Shown here: one piece after another, positions 56,776-64,000 of the stretch
How positions within the stretch are numbered: the first letter of the stretch is position 1
Layout: the number at the start of each line of letters is the position of its first letter
NCBI RefSeq assembly: GCF_003346815.1
Contig: NZ_CP031217.1
Coordinates: forward strand, 2,294,001 to 2,358,000
Reading direction: 5' to 3'
Length of the DNA stretch: 64,000 nucleotides
Source of the DNA: Halarcobacter bivalviorum
GTDB taxonomy: Bacteria; Campylobacterota; Campylobacteria; Campylobacterales; Arcobacteraceae
The notes under the pieces: generated by a model
Told to the model about the DNA's origin: nothing
What the model saw: only the letters and a program-made list of their open reading frames with translations
The model's database searches: none
Position numbers and translations under genes: made by a program

Positions 56776-57546
56776 ATGATAAATAAAATTGAATTTAAAA
56801 TTAATGAACTGAACTCAATGAAAAGCTACCCAAAAGAACTATTTTATATTGGTAATTTAAAATTACTAAAAAAAAGAAAAATAGCCATGGTAGGCTCAAG
56901 AAAACCTAATTTATATGCTCAAAAGATGACTCACCTTCTAGCAAGTGGACTTAGTAAAAGAGATATGACTATTGTAAGTGGTGCTGCTATTGGCGTTGAC
57001 AGTATTGCCCATAAAGCTGCTGGAGCAAAAAATAGTATTGCAGTTGTTGCAAATGGTTTAGATATAAGATATCCTGCTATAAATAAAAAACTTATTGAAG
57101 AGATTGAAAAAGATGGCTTAATGCTTAGTTCTTATAAAAAAGGTGAGAAAGCAAGGGTATATACTTTTATTGAAAGAAATGAACTAGTTGTTGCTTTAAG
57201 TGAGATTCTTATTGTAACTTATGCAGATGAAAATAGTGGAACTCTTAGCTCTATTAATTATGCACTTAAAATGGGCAAAAAAGTCTATACTATACCCCAT
57301 AGATTAGAAGAGAGTAAGGGAACACAAAAACTACTTGATGAAGGTCTAATTACTCCTATTCATTCAATTGAAAAATTTCTTAACAGTTTCGGAGAAGAGA
57401 AACAAAATGATAATGCCTTTGAAAAATACCTAAAAACTTTTCCTACTTATGAAGATGCGGTAAGTAAATATGCAAGTAAAATTTTTGAACTTGAATTGGA
57501 AGGTAAAATTAAAATAGAAAGAGGATTTATTAAACCCCTTTTCTAA
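56776..57546 (+). CDS. dprA: DNA-processing protein DprA
   Basis: DprA loads RecA on incoming single strands during natural transformation. The 256-residue protein has a Rossmann fold with AMVGSRKPNLYAQKMTHLLA near 37-56, IVSGAAIGVDSIAHKAA near 74-90, FIERNELVVALSEILIVTYADENSG near 135 (shown in family form FxxRN...; here RNE replaces the more common RNR), and ALKMGKKVYTIPH. It is shorter than typical DprA, with a reduced C-terminal winged region. It overlaps the converging nhaA gene by 4 bp. Confidence 0.9.
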   Translation: MINKIEFKINELNSMKSYPKELFYIGNLKLLKKRKIAMVGSRKPNLYAQKMTHLLASGLSKRDMTIVSGAAIGVDSIAHKAAGAKNSIAVVANGLDIRYPAINKKLIEEIEKDGLMLSSYKKGEKARVYTFIERNELVVALSEILIVTYADENSGTLSSINYALKMGKKVYTIPHRLEESKGTQKLLDEGLITPIHSIEKFLNSFGEEKQNDNAFEKYLKTFPTYEDAVSKYASKIFELELEGKIKIERGFIKPLF

Positions 57547-58733
57547 TCTAAATTACAAACTCTTTTTGATTTTGTAAAACGAAGAACCAAATAACCTAAG
57601 ATTCCAGATAAAAAAGAACCTATTAAAATTCCTAATTTATCTGTATGATAAAAGATATCTGATTCATTATAAGCTAATGAGTTAATAAACAGACTCATTG
57701 TAAAACCTACTCCTGTCAAGATGGATACTCCATATATTTGAGACCAAGTAGCACATTTAGGTAATTTTGCTAATTTATATTTTACTGCTAAATAAGTAAA
57801 TAGAAATACTCCCACTTGTTTTCCTACAAATAAACCTAAAATAATCCCTAAAGATACCCCTGTAGTTATTTTTTCAAAAGAGATTCCACTTAAATCTACT
57901 CCTGCATTTACAAAAGCAAAAAGAGGTAAAATATAAAATGCAACCCAATAATGAATATGATGTTCTAAGGATTTAGCAGGAGAGACTCTTTTTCGTTTTT
58001 CATTTACTGCATTTAAAGGAATAGTAAAAGCAACAATTATTCCAGCTAAGGTAGCATGGACTCCTGACTTTAAAACAAAAATCCAAAGAACAGCACCTGT
58101 TATCCAATAAAAGCCTAATCTTGTTACATGAAATCTATTTAATATAATTAAAAATAAGATACAGATAACTGCCATTGAGATTGCATGAAAAGATAAGTCA
58201 GCGGTATAAAAAACTGCAATAATTAAAATAGCACCTAAGTCATCAAAAATAGCAAGTGCCATTAAAAATATTTTTAAAGTTGTTGGGATTCTTTTTCCTA
58301 AAAGAGATAAAATACCAAGAGCAAAGGCAATATCAGTAGCTGTTGGAATTGCCCAACCTCTTAGGGCAAAATCATCTCCATAATTAAAGATTAAAAAGAT
58401 AATTGCAGGAACAACCATTCCTCCTAAAGCAGCAATTGCAGGCAAGGCTACTTTGGAAGCTGAAGAGAGGTGTCCAGCAAGAAGTTCTCTTTTTATTTCT
58501 AAACCTATAAGTAAAAAGAAAATTGCCATTAATCCATCATTTATCCAAAGAATTAAAGGTTTATCAATATCTAAGATTGCACCTATTTTAAAAGTAATTT
58601 GTGTATGTAAGAATGTGGTATAAAATCCTGAGAAATCAGAATTTCTTAGAGCTAAAGCAATTATTGTAACGAAAATTAAAATAAGTCCAGAGGTTGACTC
58701 ATTTTTCATAAATTTTTTAACTAATATTTTCAT
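57543..58733 (-). CDS. nhaA: Na+/H+ antiporter NhaA
   Basis: NhaA expels sodium in exchange for protons, useful in saline habitats. The 396-residue protein has about twelve helices with ALRNSDFSGFY, INDGLMAIFFLLIGLEIKREL near 60-80 (shown in part), GWAIPTATDIAFALGILSLLG near 128-148 with the paired Asp-type ion site, LKIFLMALAIFDDLGAILIIA near 155 (aspartates of the exchange site), and GVSLGIILGLFVGKQVGVF. The length is normal. It is monocistronic with a large dyad upstream. Confidence 0.96.
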   Translation of the reverse strand: MKILVKKFMKNESTSGLILIFVTIIALALRNSDFSGFYTTFLHTQITFKIGAILDIDKPLILWINDGLMAIFFLLIGLEIKRELLAGHLSSASKVALPAIAALGGMVVPAIIFLIFNYGDDFALRGWAIPTATDIAFALGILSLLGKRIPTTLKIFLMALAIFDDLGAILIIAVFYTADLSFHAISMAVICILFLIILNRFHVTRLGFYWITGAVLWIFVLKSGVHATLAGIIVAFTIPLNAVNEKRKRVSPAKSLEHHIHYWVAFYILPLFAFVNAGVDLSGISFEKITTGVSLGIILGLFVGKQVGVFLFTYLAVKYKLAKLPKCATWSQIYGVSILTGVGFTMSLFINSLAYNESDIFYHTDKLGILIGSFLSGILGYLVLRFTKSKRVCNLD

Positions 58734-58740
58734 TTTAATA

Positions 58741-58815
58741 CCTTAACTTCAAAGATAATAATTCTATTTTATTATTAAAAACTTTACAGAAAATTAAATT
58801 ATTATCTTTTTAAGG
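58741..58815. other. large imperfect inverted repeat between murC and nhaA
   Basis: AAAGATAATAATT (58751-58763) and AATTATTATCTTT (58797-58809) are perfectly complementary, and CCTTAA (58741-58746) pairs with TTAAGG (58810-58815) after a four-base bulge. The loop is 33 bases. No T-run follows on either side, so a classical terminator is unlikely. It may form an mRNA end structure for murC or a leader element or operator for nhaA. Confidence 0.5.
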
Positions 58816-58818
58816 TTA

Positions 58819-60126
58819 TTAATTGTGTCTTAATTGATAAGTTATATCTCCTGCACCAACACCAAGAACTATTCCATCACTATATTCGTGAATAACTTTT
58901 TCATCTTTAATAAGTTCTACTTTTCCATCACTTGTTCTTATTTTATCTGCAAAAATAGGATTATATAAAGCAAACTCTTTTTCAAAATCAATCTCTAATT
59001 TTTGCTCTCCAGGAATTGTCCAGATAGGTAAAATTACAAGTTCATCACATCTTCTAAAACACCTTTTAAAACCTTCTAAGTTATCATGTGTTCTACTATA
59101 TTTGTGTGGTTGCCAAATAACTATTCTTTTATCAATATTTGTTAAGTTATCATAAACCTCAACAGATTTCATTGTAGCTTCAATTTCTGTTGGATGGTGT
59201 GCATAATCATCTACTACCACAAGCTTATCATTTTTTTGAACAATATCAAATCTCTTTTTTATTCCCTTATAGTTAGAAATATTTTTTCTAATTTGTTCAA
59301 TATCTATCTCATTTAAAGCAGCTAAAATTGCTAAAGAAGCATCTATTGCAATATGGTATCCAAACCCCCAAACTTCAAAAGAACCAAAATCTTTTAACTC
59401 AAATCTAGTATGTGGTTCTCCATCTTTTAGAAGATATGATAAGTTTTTAATATCTACACTTGGATAAAGATAAGTTGCCTCTTCTATTTCAAGTTTTTTA
59501 ATATACTCATCTTCTGCATTTAAGACTCTTTTAGCAGCTAAATTAATAAACTTTTTATAGGCTTCAAAAAACTTTTCATAATCATATTGATAGTATTCCA
59601 TATGTTCTGGTTCAGCATTTGTAACAATTGAACAATAAGGATTTGAAAGTAAAAAGCTTGCGTCAGATTCATCAGCTTCAAAAGATACTAAATCATTTAC
59701 ATATCTAAAGTTAGAACCAAAATCCTTTGAGATAGCTCCAATTAAAGCTGAACTTTCTAAGATTGAAGCTAAGATTGCTGTTGTAGTTGATTTACCATGA
59801 GCTCCTGCAACACAATAGTTTTTCTTATCTCCTAAAATAATAGGTAAAGCTTCTTTTCTTGAAATAGTTCTAATCTGTTTTAATCTTGCTTCTATTAACT
59901 CAGGATTTTCATCTGTAACAGCAGCAGAATAGATTACAATATCTAAATCATCACTAATATTTTTTGCATCTTGAGGGCATGAAACTTTAATCCCCTCTTC
60001 TTCTAAAGCTTTAGTAATTGGTGAACTTTTTATATCTGAACCACAAACTTCATAACCATCATTTTTTAAAAATCTTGCTAAGGCAGAAAGACCTATTCCA
60101 CCAATACCTATAAAATGTACTTTCAT
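58819..60126 (-). CDS. murC: UDP-N-acetylmuramate-L-alanine ligase
   Basis: MurC adds the first amino acid of the peptidoglycan stem peptide. The 435-residue protein has the UDP-binding start VHFIGIGGIGLSALARFL, the P-loop AGAHGKSTTTAILAS near 108-122, EADESDASFL near 155, NAEPEHMEYY (ligase His-type region), VVDDYAHHPTEIEATM near 300, and WQPHKYSRT. The start ATG immediately follows the stop of the upstream small gene (TAATG overlap). It is the last gene of the dapC group. Confidence 0.97.
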   Translation of the reverse strand: MKVHFIGIGGIGLSALARFLKNDGYEVCGSDIKSSPITKALEEEGIKVSCPQDAKNISDDLDIVIYSAAVTDENPELIEARLKQIRTISRKEALPIILGDKKNYCVAGAHGKSTTTAILASILESSALIGAISKDFGSNFRYVNDLVSFEADESDASFLLSNPYCSIVTNAEPEHMEYYQYDYEKFFEAYKKFINLAAKRVLNAEDEYIKKLEIEEATYLYPSVDIKNLSYLLKDGEPHTRFELKDFGSFEVWGFGYHIAIDASLAILAALNEIDIEQIRKNISNYKGIKKRFDIVQKNDKLVVVDDYAHHPTEIEATMKSVEVYDNLTNIDKRIVIWQPHKYSRTHDNLEGFKRCFRRCDELVILPIWTIPGEQKLEIDFEKEFALYNPIFADKIRTSDGKVELIKDEKVIHEYSDGIVLGVGAGDITYQLRHN

Positions 60127-60710
60127 TAATTTTCCAGTAGATGTTTTAAATTTTCATACTCTTCTTTTAGTAAAGTTTTATTCTCTTCTAAATAACTCTT
60201 TACTTCTTTATTAAATGAAGTGATAAAGTATCCATATTTTTCTTCACTATTACAAGAGTTTAAATCTACTTCATTTTCATAGAAATCATCAAGTTTAGTT
60301 TTATTTGCAAGGGCAATAATATGAACTTGTAAAGAATCAACTAAAATTTCATCTTCAACAATATTTGAAAGAACAAATAGTAAATCCTTTGCTCCATCAA
60401 AGTTATCATAACTCCACTTCTCAATTCCATGCTCATAAAGAGCTCTTATATAATACATATGGTCATCATCTAAAGTTAGTTTTTGATTATTATTAACAAT
60501 AATTTCTACTTTCTCAAATGATGTTTCTAAAATTGTTTGATAAACAGAGTTAATCTTTTCTTCATCTAAATCTAAAATCAACATAGAATCTAATACTTCA
60601 TATAATGCTGAAATATCTCTTGCTGCAATTGCATTGATTCTAGTTTTTTCTAAATAGTCTAAGAACTCTGGATTAGTCCTAGCCTCTTGTAACTCTTCTT
60701 TATCCATCAA
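60126..60710 (-). CDS. conserved-looking helical acidic protein, unknown function
   Basis: This 194-residue cytoplasmic protein is almost entirely helical and rich in Glu, Asp, Asn and Leu (AARDISALYEVLDSMLILDLDEEKINSVYQTI, given in part as ALYEVLDSMLILDLDEEK). It has no signal peptide or membrane helix and one cysteine (SCNSEEK). Short helical repeats may indicate a TPR-like scaffold. It overlaps dapC by 11 bp and murC by 1 bp, so it is translated between them. No family is recognised, and a link to cell-wall precursor synthesis is only suggested by position. Confidence 0.78.
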   Translation of the reverse strand: MMDKEELQEARTNPEFLDYLEKTRINAIAARDISALYEVLDSMLILDLDEEKINSVYQTILETSFEKVEIIVNNNQKLTLDDDHMYYIRALYEHGIEKWSYDNFDGAKDLLFVLSNIVEDEILVDSLQVHIIALANKTKLDDFYENEVDLNSCNSEEKYGYFITSFNKEVKSYLEENKTLLKEEYENLKHLLEN

Positions 60711-61830
60711 TAAAATCCTTTAATCTTTTTAATACTTCTTCAGTTTTCTTTTCATTTTCTACAAGTGCAATTCTTACATATCCTTTACCGATTCCATTTC
60801 TTCCTAAGAAACTTCCTGGTAAAACTTTTATATTTTTTTCTCTATAAAGATTTCTAGTAAACTCTAGCTCATCTTCTACTTCAAGCCAGATATAAAAAGT
60901 AGCTTGAGGAGCTTTTACTCCTAAAATCTCATATGCAAGTTCAAAATTTCTTTTATAAATTTTTCTAAATTCATCTACATGAGATGTTTCATTCCAAGCA
61001 ACTGCGGCTGCTTTTTGTAAGGGAACAGGAGAAGCACAACCTACATAAGTTCTATATTGCATATACTCTTCTAAAATATTTTTATCCCCTGCAATAAAAC
61101 CAGATCTTAGACCTGGAGCCGAACTTCTTTTTGAGATAGAGTTCATTACAAGTACATTTTTAAAAGAGCTATTTCCCACTTCAATACTTGCTTCAAGTAA
61201 AGATACTGGTTTATTATTCTCATCAAAATAGATTTCTGAATAACACTCATCATTTACTAAAATAAAATCAAACTCTAAAGCCTTTTTAACCCAAAGACCT
61301 AACTCTTCTTTTGTCATCTCTGCTGATGTAGGATTATTTGGATAATTTAAAATAACTAAATCACATCTTTTTAGCTCTTCATCACTAAGTTCTGCTTTGA
61401 AATTATTCTCTTTTAATAAATCAATATGAATAACCTCTGCCCTACTTGCTATTGCGGCACCTTCATAAATTTGGTAAAAAGGGTTTGTAAAAGCAATTAC
61501 TGGATTTTTTTTATCAAATAATGCAAATTGAGGAAAATTAAAAAGTACCTCTCTTGTACCAAAAGTAGGTATTATTTCACTCATTTCAAGTTCTACATTA
61601 AATCTGTTTTTTACAAAAGAGAGCATTGCCTCTTTAAGTTCTGGTAAACCTGCACTTGCTGGATATTTTTGTAAAAGTGATGTTGTATTTTTTAATTCAT
61701 CTTGAATAAACTGAGGTGTTTCAAATTTTGGTTCACCTATTGTTAAAGCTGATAACTCATAGTTTTCATTTGGTGTAATATCTTTTAAAAGTTCTGTTAA
61801 CTTTTCAAAAGGGTATTGTTCAAATTTCAT
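60700..61830 (-). CDS. dapC: succinyldiaminopimelate aminotransferase-type PLP enzyme
   Basis: DapC transfers an amino group to N-succinyl-2-amino-6-ketopimelate in diaminopimelate and lysine synthesis. The 376-residue fold-type I aminotransferase has LTIGEPKFETPQFI near 26, PASAGLPELKEAM near 57, NYPNNPTSAEMTKEEL near 155, and VNDECYSEIYF near 195. The PLP lysine is in MNSISKRSSAPGLRSGF near 230. The murC neighbour supports DapC over a general class I aminotransferase. The order dapC-unknown-murC is tightly overlapping. Confidence 0.88.
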   Translation of the reverse strand: MKFEQYPFEKLTELLKDITPNENYELSALTIGEPKFETPQFIQDELKNTTSLLQKYPASAGLPELKEAMLSFVKNRFNVELEMSEIIPTFGTREVLFNFPQFALFDKKNPVIAFTNPFYQIYEGAAIASRAEVIHIDLLKENNFKAELSDEELKRCDLVILNYPNNPTSAEMTKEELGLWVKKALEFDFILVNDECYSEIYFDENNKPVSLLEASIEVGNSSFKNVLVMNSISKRSSAPGLRSGFIAGDKNILEEYMQYRTYVGCASPVPLQKAAAVAWNETSHVDEFRKIYKRNFELAYEILGVKAPQATFYIWLEVEDELEFTRNLYREKNIKVLPGSFLGRNGIGKGYVRIALVENEKKTEEVLKRLKDFIDG

Positions 61831-61838
61831 TTTTTTCC

Positions 61839-63266
61839 TTACTCTTCAATAACTGGGATTAATAACTGGCTATATTTTTTCATATCAAATGAGATCAAAT
61901 CTGGGTTTGTATATAAAAACTTCCAAGAGAATCTCTGTTTAAACATCTCATCTTTTAGAGGTAAAATTTGTAGAGTATTACTCTGTTTTTTTAACTCTCT
62001 AATAGGATTCTCGTCATTTGAGATTATTTCTACTTTTTGATTAAATATTTTTGCTAAATTTTCAAAATGGTTTAAAAGAGTTGTTTTATCAGTCTCTTCC
62101 CCTATTGGGTCCATATCAAAAATCTTTGTTTTTGTTTTTAATTGACTTGCCACATCAAAAATAACAGGAGAAATCTGTTCATATGAATTTATATCATTTA
62201 CGATAACTGTTGTTTTTTTGATACTTCCAGTTAGCTCTTCACCTAATTTAAAAATTGGTACTTTTAGAGTTTTTATCTCCCTTGCATACTCTTTAACTCT
62301 AAACATCTCATTTGTAAGAATCACCATACCAATATCATATTTTTTCATATCATTTTTTAAATGTCTTCGCATATCAATATAGTGATAATCTATTCTAATT
62401 AAAACAGAGTCATCATCTTTAAAACTCTCTTTAATATAGTCTAAAATACCAACTGTTGTAGGTCGTGTAATTCTAATAATCATCTTAGTATTTTTAAACA
62501 TTTGATTTAGATATTTAACCTCTTTTACCACATCCATAATTCTTTGTTTTGTTTGGATGTACATATCTAAATAAAAATAAAGATGATGTCCAAATGGCAT
62601 AGGAAACTGTCCTTGTGATTTTCCTATTGCATTATAAACTTGCATTAAAACTGTTGGTTTACCAATTACAAGAATTGTATCATTTGGTTTTAAAATCAAA
62701 GAAGGTTTAATATTTATTAATCTTTCCCCTCTATAAAGACCAAATATCTTCCACTCATTTTGTTCAATTGAGCCAATATATCTATAAGCATATGAGCTTC
62801 CAAATGGAATCTTAATCTCCATAATCTCACCCTGCTTTAATCCAATATTTTGTGCCATTACAGGAATATTCGGAAGTCTTTCAACCATACCATTTGCTAA
62901 TACTTCAATCCCTTTATAAATATTAATATACGGATCCTCTATTTCAATCCCCCAATAATCTAAAATAGAGATATGTAAAGTATTTTTTCTAGCTTTAATA
63001 TTTTTAATAACATTTAACATTTCATCTTTTGAATTAAGTGCAATTAAGGCTTGTACGTGAATATCTTTGTCAAGTACCATTGCTAACTTAGATTCAGATG
63101 TTGGATCAAATTTATAAAATGTAAAATTTGATGGTTTTTGATCTGGAACAATTGCATCATTCATATAAACTACATCATAATTGTTTTCAGTCGTATTAGA
63201 CTCAACAATTCTACGCATTAATTTCTTAGCAACAATTCCATCAAGAATAATTAATATCTTTTTCAT
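61839..63266 (-). CDS. COG3400-type protein with TrkA-C-like domain
   Basis: This 475-residue soluble protein has an N-terminal Rossmann-like region ([19 protein letters not shown]) without the GxGxxG nucleotide motif and a second similar unit ([21 protein letters not shown]). A TrkA-C-like ligand-binding domain lies at about 165-215 ([28 protein letters not shown]). The C-terminal half (about 235-475) contains further alternating strands and helices ([28 protein letters not shown]). Such proteins are thought to belong to K+ transport regulation, but the missing glycine motif makes NAD/ATP binding doubtful. The gene begins 84 bp from tgt and precedes dapC by 8 bp. Confidence 0.8.
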   Translation of the reverse strand: MKKILIILDGIVAKKLMRRIVESNTTENNYDVVYMNDAIVPDQKPSNFTFYKFDPTSESKLAMVLDKDIHVQALIALNSKDEMLNVIKNIKARKNTLHISILDYWGIEIEDPYINIYKGIEVLANGMVERLPNIPVMAQNIGLKQGEIMEIKIPFGSSYAYRYIGSIEQNEWKIFGLYRGERLINIKPSLILKPNDTILVIGKPTVLMQVYNAIGKSQGQFPMPFGHHLYFYLDMYIQTKQRIMDVVKEVKYLNQMFKNTKMIIRITRPTTVGILDYIKESFKDDDSVLIRIDYHYIDMRRHLKNDMKKYDIGMVILTNEMFRVKEYAREIKTLKVPIFKLGEELTGSIKKTTVIVNDINSYEQISPVIFDVASQLKTKTKIFDMDPIGEETDKTTLLNHFENLAKIFNQKVEIISNDENPIRELKKQSNTLQILPLKDEMFKQRFSWKFLYTNPDLISFDMKKYSQLLIPVIEE

Positions 63267-63312
63267 GGCAAGATTATATCTTTTTATCTCTAATCATTTA
63301 CTTTTGTTTAGA

Positions 63313-63318
63313 TATAAT
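63313..63318 (+). promoter_or_regulatory. tgt: -10 element of the tgt promoter
   Basis: GTTTAGATATAATCA contains TATAAT at 63313-63318, 31 bases before the tgt ATG. The TTTAGATATAATC context is the same as before ilvC, showing the T-rich upstream type of promoter common in Campylobacterota. Confidence 0.6.
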
Positions 63319-63349
63319 CATATTTTTAATAACAAAAGGAATATTTTTT

Positions 63350-64000
63350 ATGGAATTTAAAATTGATGCAACTTCACATCATAAAGCAAGAGCATGTACA
63401 ATTAAGACAGCACACAGTGAGATAAAAACTCCTGTTTTTATGCCTGTTGGAACACAAGCAACTGTAAAAGCTCTTGATGCAAATGACCTGCTATCTATGG
63501 GTGCAAAAATCATCTTAGGAAACACTTACCATTTATATTTAAGACCAGGAAGTAAATTAGTAAAAAAATTTGGTGGACTTCATGGATTTTCAAAGTTTCC
63601 AAACTCATTTTTAACAGACTCAGGAGGTTTCCAAGCTTTCTCTTTAAGTGATAACTCAAAACCTGATGAAAATGGGATTATGTTTAAATCTCATATAGAT
63701 GGAAGTAAACACTATTTCACTCCTCAAAGTGTGCTTGATACACAATATGATTTAGGAAGTGATATTATGATGATTTTAGATGACCTTGTAGCTTTACCTA
63801 ATACAAAAGAGAGAATTAAAAAGTCTATTGAAAGAACTACTAAATGGGCACAAGAAGCTATTACTTATCATAAAGAGCAACAAGCAAAAGGTATTGGAGT
63901 AGAGCAAAATATCTTTGCAATTATCCAAGGTGGAACAGATAAAGAGTTTAGAAAAATGAGTGCCCAACAACTTTGTGCTTTAACTGACTTTGATGGTTTT
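63350..64000 (+). CDS. tgt: queuine tRNA-ribosyltransferase, 3' end outside the window
   Basis: Tgt replaces guanine 34 with the queuosine precursor in tRNAs with GUN anticodons. The first 217 residues are present: [17 protein letters not shown] near 28, [13 protein letters not shown] near 55, [12 protein letters not shown] near 89 (catalytic Asp region), [17 protein letters not shown], then DIMMILDD, and [17 protein letters not shown] near 195. The ATG follows AAAAGGAATATTTTT. The frame is open to the window edge; the zinc-binding and second catalytic Asp regions lie beyond it. Confidence 0.96.
   Translation, partial: MEFKIDATSHHKARACTIKTAHSEIKTPVFMPVGTQATVKALDANDLLSMGAKIILGNTYHLYLRPGSKLVKKFGGLHGFSKFPNSFLTDSGGFQAFSLSDNSKPDENGIMFKSHIDGSKHYFTPQSVLDTQYDLGSDIMMILDDLVALPNTKERIKKSIERTTKWAQEAITYHKEQQAKGIGVEQNIFAIIQGGTDKEFRKMSAQQLCALTDFDGF

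Overview
The window is very AT-rich DNA from a member of the Campylobacterota, most likely an Arcobacter-type (Arcobacteraceae) marine or free-living relative. The evidence is an MqnE-type futalosine menaquinone gene, the campylobacterial nickase family HP0268 next to miaB, histidine kinases with the HQWRQPL-type H-box, and gene order that (from memory) matches Campylobacter jejuni in several blocks: ctp-purC-purS-purQ, HP0268/miaB/DUF374 beside nusA, holA/rnr, and ilvC-deacetylase-dprA. No rRNA, tRNA, CRISPR array, transposase or integrase was seen.

Layout. 1-4000: minus-strand ctp-purCSQ operon ending in a truncated exported-protein gene. 4069-5637: a YfgM-like and BamB-like pair. 5671-9354: truD, then a plus-strand operon of MazG-like pyrophosphohydrolase, nucleoside deoxyribosyltransferase and a histidine kinase that appears to begin at ATA. 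9338-12501: a large PLD-helicase-DUF3427 protein and a DUF2237 protein. 12610-18370: an eight-gene molybdate/tungstate locus with modE, one ATPase, and two binding-protein/permease pairs. 18472-22084: fbp, pfkA and two membrane proteins. 22247-27410: Kef-type antiporter, bioF-like gene, carbonic anhydrase and mqnE, with a likely small RNA opposite the antiporter-bioF gap. 27421-31815: three two-component genes. 31816-38326: a PilM/GspL-like protein, DUF374 acyltransferase, miaB, HP0268-like nuclease, nusA and cysS. 38467-43799: lactate permease and a Fur-boxed ferric iron ABC operon. 43953-49519: rpsF-ssb-rpsR with a structured leader, holA, small genes and rnr. 49593-52382: a ModA-like binding protein paired with an orphan histidine kinase. 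52430-57546: ilvC, a divergent deacetylase, an inserted block of three tandem paralogues, and dprA. 57543-64000: nhaA, murC, dapC, a TrkA-C-type protein and the start of tgt.

The genes describe a respiratory bacterium that scavenges oxyanions and iron, imports lactate, makes purines, branched-chain amino acids and diaminopimelate, and carries PfkA beside Fbp, which is unusual for the phylum.

The least ordinary region is 54535-56722. Three unknown paralogues with near-identical 5' ends and divergent centres sit between two 53-bp copies (51 of 53 identical) of the 3' end of the deacetylase gene, so the block looks acquired at the end of that gene. Other points to check are the candidate sRNA at about 23863-23928, the ATA start codon at 7579, the interlocking inverted repeats before rpsF, and the binding-protein/kinase sensor pair.
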